Of a stretch of DNA of 64,000 nucleotides, positions 32,860 to 42,531 are shown piece by piece. The notes beneath the pieces are model-generated. The model was not told where the DNA came from. It made no database searches and was given only the letters and a program-made list of their open reading frames with translations. A program made the position numbers and the translations under genes. Source of the DNA: Laburnicola sp. R22_1 (taxonomy: Eukaryota > Ascomycota > Dothideomycetes > Pleosporales > Didymosphaeriaceae); NCBI GenBank assembly GCA_014281115.1, contig JACONQ010000002.1:124001-188000 (forward strand), written 5' to 3'. Position 1 is the first letter of the stretch, and every line of letters begins with the position of its first letter.

Positions 32860-33245
32860 TATACTATATTAGCAAGGGCACCTAAGAGTATTAAGATTTT
32901 AATATTATTATATAATGCCTATACGCTATAGCCTATACGCTATAGGATTTTCTTCTTTTTATCTACACCTCTTTTAGATATAAGTAATTAATACTAAAGT
33001 TAGTTCTATTATATTATTTTCTTTTCTTATAGGTTTTTTTGCGACTAAGCGGTTTCTAATAAAAATATTACAATAATAGCAGATATTCCTCCTACTATTA
33101 TATACATAGAAAAGCGTTTTAAAAATAGTATTAATAAAAGGGATTTACTTTTTTCTTATATAATTATACTATATACCCTCTATACTTACTAGTATAGAGT
33201 ATTAGATATTAATATCTATATAGCTAGCTATAGAGTACCTATTTA
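32860..33245 (+). repeat. Dispersed repeat, second copy, interrupted
   Basis: It matches the reverse complement of 3190-3480 on both sides of a roughly 150-bp insert at 33018-33165. Landmarks are TCCGTA, GCAAGGGCACCTAAG and TATCTACACC before the insert, and AGAGTATTAGATATTAATAT after it. Confidence 0.65.
33018..33165 (+). mobile_element. About 150-bp dispersed insertion sequence
   Basis: It reads TTTTTTTGCGACTAAGCGG, TTTCTAATAAAAATATTA, TATTCCTCCTACTATTATAT and AAAAGCGTTTTAA, and interrupts the repeat 32860-33245. Copies are at 57165-57300, partly at 32640-32716 and inverted at 1955-2062. I see no clear terminal inverted repeats. It could be a short non-autonomous element or a solo LTR. Confidence 0.55.
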
Positions 33246-33284
33246 ATATATATACTAAATTTTAATTATATTTTATTAAAGATA

Positions 33285-33470
33285 GTTATTATATAGAAAT
33301 TCTAACTAAGGTTAAGTTCGCACTATATATAGAGAGAAGTAAAATAGAAGGTACTAAAATCTAGTACCTAGGACATAGTAGTAGTAATAAAATATACATA
33401 AAATAATAATAATTTTATTATTAACTTTCTATATAGTAGTATTAATAATAGTAGTTAATTAATTAATTAT
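33285..33470 (+). repeat. Dispersed LTR-like repeat, copy 3 (RIPed)
   Basis: It is a match to 25184-25360 with C to T and G to A changes (for example AAGGTTAAGTTCGCAC for AAGGTTAAGTCCGCAC). Confidence 0.7.
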
Positions 33471-33478
33471 ATTATATA

Positions 33479-33568
33479 TATTATTAAATTAACTACTAAG
33501 GAGTAGAATAATAAAGACTTTTATCTTAAATAATATAATAAAAAGCTAAGCCCTCTACTTAGTTAATT
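33479..33568 (+). repeat. Solo terminal repeat of the small TIR element
   Basis: It is one terminal repeat (ATTATTAAATTAACTACT ... CTCTACTTAGTTAATTA) lying about 12 bp before the complete element, in the same direction as its left end. Confidence 0.65.
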
Positions 33569-33580
33569 ATATTTTATATA

Positions 33581-33996
33581 GCGTTAAATTAACTACCTAG
33601 GGGTAGTATAATAAAGGCTTTTATCTTAAATAACATAATAAAAAAAGTAAAGCCCCCTACTTAGTAATTAAGAAAAGCGTGAAAAGGTGGTTACAAAAAT
33701 GCGCGTTCGAACTACTAAGCGAACTTAGCGGTCTTAGTAGTCTTAGCGCGAGGCTACTCTTATAAGCAAAATTTTCACAAAGAAGCCACTTGAAACTTTA
33801 GGAGAGCGTAGATAAAATGGCTTCGGCGCTAAATTATATTATATAATACTTTTACTTTAGTAATTTTTTTATATTATATTTAAATTTTACCTTTTTACGC
33901 TCTTTTTAATTACTAAGTAGGGGACTCTAATTTTTTTATATAATTTAAGATAAAAGTCTTTATTATTCTATCTTTAGATAGTTAATTAATAATATA
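33581..33996. mobile_element. Complete small TIR element (about 415 bp)
   Basis: The left end (33581-33690) and the inverted right end (about 33890-33996) are roughly 110-bp terminal repeats with CTACC...GGTAG, AAAGRCTTTTATCTTAAAT and CTTAGTAATTAARAA landmarks. The centre contains AAAAATGCGCGTTCGAACT and a GC-richer palindrome-like stretch, CTAAGCGAACTTAGCGG. No coding capacity. It is a MITE-like element, and more than ten whole or solo copies occur in this window. Confidence 0.75.
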
Positions 33997-34630
33997 TATA
34001 TTTAAATTTATTATATAGAAAGCTATTTTAGTAAATATATTTAAAAAAGTAACTAAGAATAATAAATAAATACTAGCTTATAGTAGTAGTACTAGTATTA
34101 TAGCTAATTTTATTTACACTAACTTTACTTACTATAAGTATTTACTATCTTATTTCTTACTATAATAATAATAATTATAATTATAATAGTAACTAACCTA
34201 ACTATTTTATTACTCTCTTATAGTAGATCTCCCTTATAACTAGTAAGCTATATACTGCCCCTAGAACCTTGCCGCTACCTATCTTTTCTATACTCTTCTT
34301 ACTGCTACTTACTCTTATTTTTATTACGCTACTATCTTTACTTTTTATTATTTTTATACGCCTATAAAATCTTAACTATTACTAGAAGCTTCTTTTACTA
34401 TAGCTGCGCGCGCGCTCTAGCAATATATAAAAAATATCCTCTTCTTCTTTAATAGTTACCTACTACTATATCTTAGTCTATTCTCTAGCCTTAATAATAA
34501 TATAATTATAAGAAGCTATTATTATTATATAAATATTATTATATTATTGCTTAGGCCTTTATATAAAAGAATAGCCTTACACTTAAGAATTTAAAGTTGC
34601 GTAAAAATAATATATAATATATTCTATTAG

Positions 34631-36807
34631 TAGCCCGGACAGATTAGTTCGCCGGATAGTTTTTCTTAGCAACTTTGAGGTCCCTTATAACTTATTATAC
34701 AACACCACTAATACTACTTTATAGTAACTTATAATAATCTACTATAACTTATAATATATTAAGTTACTATTTAATTTACTTTTTATGTTGTGCAGCCTCT
34801 TTGCGCGGCTATAGTAGCCGCGTAAAGCTAAGGAGTCTTTCTTAGCAGTACAAACTTATAATAAGACTCCCTATAATATATAATATATTATCTACCATAC
34901 TATACGTAGGCAATATATAGTATACTTATTATAATTTATAGTAACGTATACTATATCTTAAGTAGTACTTTATCTAGTTTTTAGTTACTAAGTGCGTACT
35001 ATTACAAGATAAAGTTAACCTATTATTTTTAGCCTTATAGTAACCTATAATAAAATCACTCTAATTTACTATTAACACTATTTAAAAATAAGCTACTAAG
35101 GGTAATATCTAAGTTCTTCTCTATTTCTTTATCTATCTAATAGATCCTTACATTGTGCCTAGACTCTCTACACCTTCTATAGCGGCGTTGTGTTAAGGAA
35201 CCTGCCTCTTCCTTACTACTACCTTGCGCCCTTTTTAATAAATTCACCCTAATAGAAGGACTTTTTACTTCTAAATCTGCTTCCTAAGCAAAGCCTAGCG
35301 TCCTATCTTTCTAAATGCGCTTTCTTTTACGCGTTTTTCGCTTTATTAGAACCTTAATTTACTTCTTAAGTTTCTTAATATAGGTCTCTTAAAGTGCACT
35401 ATAGTAGAGTATAAGTTTAGCACCTTTTATAAGCTATAAGTAGCTTAATTTAGTATTAGGTAGAGACTAAATAAAAGAGTTGCGTATAAGCTTTAACTAG
35501 AATTTAAACTTAAGGGTATTACTTAGGGTCCTAGCTTGCTATAGTATATCTAGTAGGGTACCCTAAGGTAGAGTGTAAATACGCATATTAAGGCGATCTA
35601 CTACTACTAACGCATATAAAGAAATAAGTCTAGAGGTCTTAAAGGCTTTCTTATAGTTTTCTAGTATAAATATATTAAAAAAAGCATTGCAAAAGGCTAG
35701 TAGAAAGCCCTCTTTATTAATATAAAAGACGCGTTAGCGCGCTAAGTCCTACACGCGCTAGAAGTACTTTAGCTTTAGTGGCGTAAAATAGACTATATTA
35801 AGCAGCTAGAGAATATAAAATAAGTGCGCTAGTATATAGAGTATTAAGATCTTTTATTTTAGGCAATAATTCTTAAAATCCTAGAAGTAGTAGCTCTTAT
35901 AGCTGTCTAGAATAAGTAACCTCTATAACCCTACTATACGCGGCCTTGTATACGCGTTAAAGTGCTTTAACCACACAGCTTTAAGCTTATTATTAGTCTA
36001 GCTAGTCTTAGCTTCTAATTATAGGGGATACTAGTCTTTTTATACTACGCTAAGATATAGACTCGCCCTTTATAAATAATAAAGGGCAGAATAGTATACC
36101 TAGTAGCGCAAATACTCTAAATTACTATAACCTACTTGCAGTTGCCTAGCTAAATAAGTGTAGGTTAAGAATATTTTTCTAAACTAGTTATAACCTTTAT
36201 TAAGCTAATAACTCCTATCTAGAAGCCTATCTTATTAAAATTATAAATATCTTTATCCTGCACTCTATACTTGGCTTTTGTGTTCTCTACTAGCTAAAAC
36301 TACGCGTTTATAACCTCTAGGTCTTCCTATTATATTCTTAATTAGTCCTTCGCTTAATTAAAAGCTATTTTAAGCTTAGGTACGCGCTTTACAAAGCGCT
36401 AAGTCTAGTATTATCCTATAGGGTCTCTATACTACGTAGCTAGTAGTTTATTAGCCATATCTTTTATCTTACCTAGCTAGGGTGCAAATTCTCGCAAATC
36501 TAGGTTAAGGATATACTATATAAGCGTCTGCTCTTTAGTTATAGTAAGCTTTGCCATGCCTAATAATATATTTACTTAGGCGGTAATTCTATTAATTTAA
36601 TTGCTTAGTGTAGACTTTAGGATATTATATGCTATAGCAGTGTGTTATAGGCTTAAAATTTGCTTATTCTAATAGGCATAAAGGGCAAGCTCAATTCTGC
36701 CTTCTTAATTAGATAATAACGCATTGTGTTGTTAAGATATTATAATTTATAGTAAAGTGTTATGGTCTTAGCAAAAACTATTCGGCAGACTAATCTATCT
36801 GGGCTAC
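34631..36807 (-). mobile_element. Fot1/pogo-type element (family C), heavily RIPed
   Basis: Inverted termini TAGTAGCCCGGACAGATTAG / TAGTAGCCCAGATAGATTAG extend about 45 bp with RIP-type differences. TA lies next to each end. A transposase relic lies inside on the reverse strand. The TIR differs from those of families A, B and D. Confidence 0.8.
35150..36565 (-). pseudogene. Fot1/pogo transposase relic (family C)
   Basis: Reading the reverse strand, LTITKEQTLI and YILNLDLREFAP (about 36545-36480) and KDIYNFNKIGF, the first acidic segment of the DDE core (about 36255-36220), are recognisable between TAG/TAA stops. At the C-terminus (about 35215-35170) the CCHC knuckle reads Y-R-R-C-R-E-S-R-H-N-V-R-I-Y, i.e. 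C-x2-C-x4-H-x4-C with the first and last Cys changed to Tyr by G to A. Confidence 0.75.
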
Positions 36808-37214
36808 TAATACAATATATTAGCCTAAATAAATTATTAGTTATAACTTCTAAAATAGTGTAATTAATCTAGTTTTCTAGTAGGTCTACCTTAACTATAT
36901 CTTATAGTAGGTAGACTAAATAGCTAATATTATCTAGCTAGTTATTTATACTAGTTTTAAATTCTCTAGTAGCTATTTAACTATAGGTATTAAATAACTT
37001 AATCTTAAAATGCTAAAAAGCTAGCTTGCCGCATATATTAAAGAGTTAGATTTAAAAGACTTAGTATTATACATATTAAAGGGAAAGAATTTTTAGATAT
37101 TATAGATATTATAAGAGGTAGACTTATATAATATACGTATAGTAAACTATAGTTATAACTCTACGCTTTACTATAGCTCTTTAATAGTTTACTAGTTAAA
37201 AGATAATATATAAC

Positions 37215-37470
37215 TTAGTTATGCTAGATAGTAGACTATTTATTAACTACTATTAATAATACTATTGTGTAAAATACTAAGAATAAAATTATTATTATTT
37301 TATATATATTTTGTTACTACTACTATATACTAGATACTAGATTATAGTGCCTTCTATTTTACTTCTCTCTATATATAGTACGGACTTAATCTTAGTTAGA
37401 ATCTTTATATAATAAAGATCTTTAATATAGTATAGACTTAACCTTAGTTAGAATCTCTATATAATAAAGA
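37215..37470 (-). repeat. Dispersed LTR-like repeat, copy 4, with internal 70-bp duplication
   Basis: The reverse complement matches copies 1-3. Its start region (AAAGATCTTTATTATATAGA with GATTCTAACTAAG) occurs twice in tandem at about 37378-37430 and 37431-37470. The whole is heavily RIPed. Confidence 0.65.
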
Positions 37471-37701
37471 TCTTTAATACTCTGTGTGTAAGAGTGAATA
37501 AACACTTACTATATTAGTCGCGAATTTTTATACTTTGTGCGTAGGTAGCTATATTATATTATTATCTTTAACTTTACTATCTATATACTATAGAATTAAC
37601 TACTTTATTAGTATAAGGGGCTAATTTATATATACTAATAAATAGTCCCTCCCCTAACTTATCTTACTACTTTACCTTTTTTAATATATTTTTAGTATAC
37701 C

Positions 37702-37760
37702 TATAGCTTTTTCTTATAGTATTATATTATATACTAAAAGGTCTGCGATGTTTCTCTCCT
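37702..37760 (+). repeat. RIP-mutated duplicate of 39611-39670
   Basis: The two 60-bp stretches align without gaps for 40 bp, with 12 differences that are all C to T or G to A going from the 39.6-kb copy to this one. They then share AAAAGGTCTGCGATGTTTC exactly. This copy is at the edge of the AT-rich block. Confidence 0.7.
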
Positions 37761-37840
37761 AAATACTATCTTATTATAATTAGTACTTAATTAACTACTA
37801 TTTTACTAAGGGCTTTTAACTCTATTGCCTTAGTAATAAG

Positions 37841-39883
37841 GCGGACAGACCGCCAAGCAAAAAACGCTTCAGCGCAATTGGCATATCATACGCTTCACCA
37901 TCATCATCGCGAGTTATCGGCATTTCTACGTACCTGGACCGAGGAAAGCAGGGAAAAAATGGAAGAAAAACTAAAAAACGGCAGCGTGCCTGATCGATCC
38001 CGTACCCGAGCCATGCTTGTCCACGACCGCGGGATGGTGATCTCGCCAGGGCCACGCGCCCACGGCGCGAGAGCTGCGCGTGGCGTTCCGTGGTAAATAA
38101 ATACAACCCAACGCGACTCGATTGTTTCTGCGGCCGTTGGAGCGGGCAGTTTTAGAAAGCGAGCGCCAACCCGTATCACCCCTTGCGCTACGTCATTGCG
38201 GAAACCACATTGTGCATGTACACGGGAGAAGCTGACTAGCCTCGCCTACCAAATAAGCATTGCGTGCTGAAACAACGACAATGTGTTGGGCGTTCGCCTT
38301 GTGGCAAACGAACGAGTTTGACCTCACATTTTGGGCGCGCCACAAGGCTAGCAGCCATTCTACCACCGCACCGTGCTTCATCAGCAGGCAGCATCGTCGG
38401 CGTATGTTTCACCTTCCGAGCTAGCTGAGCGGCTGTCCAGCTGAAAAATTGAAGATCCCGGAATGGATTCCATCGCATCACCCGCATTTCGTATTCTGGG
38501 ATTCCATTGGGATTCCAGTCGCCTGGTTGCCCGACCCGCGAGTCGAGTCAAGTCATATTGCGTTGTCTATCTCCAGATTTGCTCTGCTGCGCGGATGAAA
38601 GGAAAAAACGAATAGGTATTCTGGTTGTTTGTTTGTACACTGTCCGGATTTCGGATTATTTTTGTGCGACATTGATTCGGGACTGGGGTCGGTCTAGAGG
38701 GGCGGGCGGGTTATTATTGATTGTTAGGTATCTGTGTTGCAGACATGTCAGCTGCGAGATGTTGTTCTCGGGTGGGTGGGTATTGTTAACTTCTTTGGTA
38801 ATTTGATTGAGGATATTCTTGTCCTTGATACAATTAATATCGCCACTGTCAACTTTCTTAGTAGGGGGCGGAAGTCGTGCAATGCACTATGTGTAAGCTT
38901 CTCGGGTTTAGCAGTTAATTCCTAAAAAGACGTTGTGGAAAGAAGTCTACGAGGTTTTTGGAAAGTAGGTAGGTATGATTTGGGTGTTTCAACCTCTGCG
39001 AAATGCGCGGTACTCGTACCACTGTGGTATGCTATGCTATCCTGCCTAAATAAATCATTCTTACACACTATCTACCTATGTCTCTAGCTAGCTACCCATC
39101 TCCCCTCCCCTCACCCTCACTCCCCCCTTCCAAGCTCCCTTCTCCTCTCCATAGTTACTCCCCTTCGATACATAAGATTAGACCAGGCCAGTAAGGTAAG
39201 AATACTCTACCGCTATCTAGCTAGATATCTATCTACACACTCTTCCATTCATTCCAGTCCATCTAAATAGATAGATAAATACTCCCCCTCCTCTCCTCAC
39301 CCCAGCCACGTTACCTCTCTCTGAGGTGAAACTTCACCGTGTACGTGTGCGTGCTTATACTTATACAAAAGTATCCTCCACCCACCCATCCATCTACCCT
39401 CTAGTTAGTCTAACATACCACACCATACTGCAGCAAACACAACATAGCTAACCACGCTAGAAAAATACAACCTAAAACAGTCCTCTCCTTGTCCCCAGCT
39501 ACATATACAAAGTTGTCGATAATATATAATATTCTAATTTCTACCCAGCTGGTGTTTGCGACCATGAGATGCGATGTGTTTTGCTTTTGTATCAAATAAC
39601 CTTTCACCTTCACAGCTTTCCCTTACAGCGTTGTACCGTATACCAAAAGGTCTGCGATGTTTCGCTTCCTGAACCTTTCACCTTCGTTCGATGCAGTTCA
39701 AGATTTTATAATATACCGTCATGTCAATAACAATGCCATGGCTCAAATTCCTATTTTGCTATTTTGCGCTAATGCAATCACTCACCCACTCACCGCTCAC
39801 TCACCCACTCAATCCCCACCACTACCTCCAACCAAACAGACAGACCACCACCCTCACACCATCCCCTCCTTCCCCACCTCAGT
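37841..39883. other. Ordinary-composition region without a recognisable gene
   Basis: No frame on either strand looks like a conserved protein; those at 37822-38806 and 39410-39613 are short and unremarkable. It contains CT-rich tracts at 39085-39320 and a CACTCACC-rich tract near 39775-39830. The right end is the 3' flank of the glucosidase II gene. Confidence 0.5.
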
Positions 39884-41711
39884 CTACAACTCATTATGCA
39901 CCGGCCCCGTCCCCTTCCCCTCCCCCACCCCAACCCCGCCACAAACAGCCGGTGACCCGCCCTCCACCCGATAAACACACTTCTCCGCCTCCACCACCCT
40001 CCAAATCTCATCCCTCTCCGCACACGCCAACACAACCAACGTACTCCGACTCGGCCCATTCCAACAATGCTGCCCGCCCTCATACTTGAGCGCAAACCTC
40101 TCGCCCGACCCCACCCCCCGGCCATCAGCCGGCAAATCATCATCCACGACGACCCTCTCGATGCGCGCGAAATTCCCCATGCCCGTGTGTCCCCCGCCCT
40201 TCTTCGGTTTTTGCGTCGTCTTGTCCAAAAAGCAGTGCTCGTACGTGTATTCGCCGCTATCCTGGGAGACGCAGTGGCCCTTGAGGGCGCGGAAGACGTC
40301 GTCGGGGCCGTAGTCGCGGACGAGGTCTTCCTTATGCTTGGCGAGTTCGGAGCGCGCGGTGTCGAGCTCCGTGGTTGCGGCGGTGAGTTGGGCGCGGGCG
40401 TCGGTGACAGTTTTGGATTCGGGGGCGGAGGTGTGCGGGGCGGCGAGGATGCCGTTTTCGATCAGGGTGATGCGGAGGGCGCGGAGTTTGGCGTCGACCC
40501 ATGTGCGGAGGGGGGAGGGGAGGTATTCTTCGAAGTGGTATACTGCGTGGTGGGGTTAGTGAGAGGGTGCAGGGTTGAGAGGGGGGTTGTAGACTTACGG
40601 ACGTCGACGTCGGATTCAGCTTCGGGCTCGAAGTCCTGCCACTTGATGGCGCTCTCGGAGTCGGGCTTCAGGAGCTCCTCGAGGTCGCGGTCGTGGGCGG
40701 CATCTGGGGCTGGACGCTCCTGCGCAGCGTAGTCTTCCCAGGCCTTGACGGCGCGCTTGACGCCTTCGTCGTTGAAGTTGGGGTTGTACTCTTCCTTGAA
40801 GCGCTTCAGGATGGCCTCCAGCTCGTCGACCCTCGACCTCGCCGTGTCCCTCCCGTCCTTGACCCTGCTCAGAGTATCCGTCAACTCTTGGATCCGGTCC
40901 TTTGCCAGGCCCGTCAACACGCCCAGCTTGCCACCTTTACCCGCGCCCCGGACCACCTTGCCCTTTTCCTGCCTCTCCAGCTCGGCCAGCGTCTTCTTCA
41001 GCGCGTCCACCTTGAGGTCCTGGGCCCCAATCTGTGCCTCGAGGGTCTGGATCCGGTCCTCGACCTCCTTCTTTAGCCGCGCCGCTTCCGCAACCATCTC
41101 TTTCCGCCGCCGATTCGCAGCGCCGAGGCTCTTTTGCCGCGCCTCGTCTTGCTTTCTCCACTCTTTGCCAATCTTCGCACAGCGGTCCTCGCACTTTACC
41201 CCGCCAACACCCTCCCACTCATCGCTGCCGTCGCAGCAGACCTCATAGTCGCACACGCCGTCGTTGACGTTCGTGAAGGAGAGATAACTCGGTATGTGGC
41301 CCTTGTTCTTGCAGTAGAAGCCGGGCAGTGCGTGAGAGTCGTTGATCTTGCTGGACCCAAAGCGCGAGGGCTGCTTGGGCGAGAGCGGAGAGACGTACGA
41401 GCACGCCGAGGTGCCGGGTTCGTCGCTGCCGTCGGGGCAATCGCAATAGTCGTCGTTTATACGGGCGACGGCGAGTTTGATGTCCGGGTTCGAAATGCAC
41501 GCAAACGTTGCCGTGTCTTTGTAAAACTTTGCGACTGCGTATCGTGAGCCCTTTCCAGTCCAATTGCTGCCCGTGGGCTTTCGGGGGAGCTGCGGTGCTG
41601 CCTACAGTCTGGGCCTACGCCCCGCGGCCGCGGTGCTTCCGAGGCGGCGTTCGCCGTGGCGGTGAGGAGGGGAAGCAGGAGAGCAAGTGACGAGAGGCTC
41701 TGTCTCCCCAT
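39884..41711 (-). CDS. Glucosidase II beta subunit (PRKCSH/Gtb1)
   Basis: Three exons, 41711-41606, 41534-40599 and 40542-39884, with 71- and 56-bp introns (GTAGGC...ACGCAG, GTAAGT...ACGCAG), encode 566 residues. A signal peptide (MGRQSLSSLALLLPLLTATANA) is followed by GVGPDFAKFYKD, two LDL-receptor class A-type Cys modules (NDDYCDCPDGSDEPGTSAC; NDGVCDYEVCCDGSDEW), a long coiled coil and a C-terminal MRH domain (YEHCFLDKTTQK ... GQHCWNGPSRSTLV ... KCVYR, with CGG near the end). It closes with HNEL, an HDEL-like ER retrieval signal. Beta partners the catalytic alpha subunit, binds mannose on N-glycans and supports glucose trimming in the calnexin cycle. All key parts are present; the gene looks functional. 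Confidence 0.95.
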
Positions 41712-42531
41712 TGTGTGTGGTTGGGTCGAGATTGGAGCTCCGTTGAGCTGCGGCACTCCGAGCATGCATGCAATGTGGCACCTCGAAGTGTCGGCCAATC
41801 AGAATGAGGCGGGCTTGGCAGCCCGTCTATCCTGGCTTCGTCTCGACCTCCTCCACCCTCAACGTCTCACCACTCTTCCTATGGCATGAGCTTGACTACC
41901 ACGCAAATCGATCGCAGGCCATATGAAGGAGTATTCTGTCAACTTTAGTTGCCGCCGATGCAAACGAGGCTCACATACCGTATGGATTCCCGAGCCATGG
42001 AAGAATTCCGAAGCAGACATCGCTCGCAAACGCCTTTCCGCTCTCATGCGCCATAGTCGTTTGACTATAGTACTATAGTAGCGCGTTTGCCGCCGGTTTC
42101 GCAGCTATGCAAGAGTTATCTGTGATCCCAAAACCGGGTCAAGTGGCATATCGACCGTTTGAGAACCGCTCCATGTCTCAAATCTAGGTCACGACAGCTG
42201 CACCTTTTGGTGCTATCGTTGCCTTCCTATGGCATGCGTCACTCCCGCGCTCGGCACATGTCCAAAAAGGGCCCCACGACCAATCATGTCGTCAATGACT
42301 GTCGTCTTTGGCATGCTTTCAAGTCACATCGCCCAGCAATGAGTGACTGACTGCGGAAAATGGCCGCAATGGTTCGAAAAACAAACGCTTAGCCTGCATG
42401 TGCACCATTGTCCGTTGGGATACCCACTGAGGCGCAATGCCGGTCCCGATGCTCGAGAGTCCAGCCTCTAAGGGGGCGTTTGCCGCAGCAGACAAAAGCC
42501 CATCTGTTTTCTTATCAAGACTTTCACTTCC
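41712..42531. other. Divergent promoter region
   Basis: This region lies between the reverse-strand glucosidase II gene and the forward-strand gene starting at 42532, so it serves both promoters. Nothing else is recognised. Confidence 0.6.

Larger units (their letters stand above)
32576..37840. other. AT-rich, RIP-degraded block 2
   Basis: The composition falls sharply at 32575 and recovers near 37840. The content is repeats and one Fot relic, listed separately. About 33997-34627 and 36810-37210 are TA-rich without anything I can name. Confidence 0.85.
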
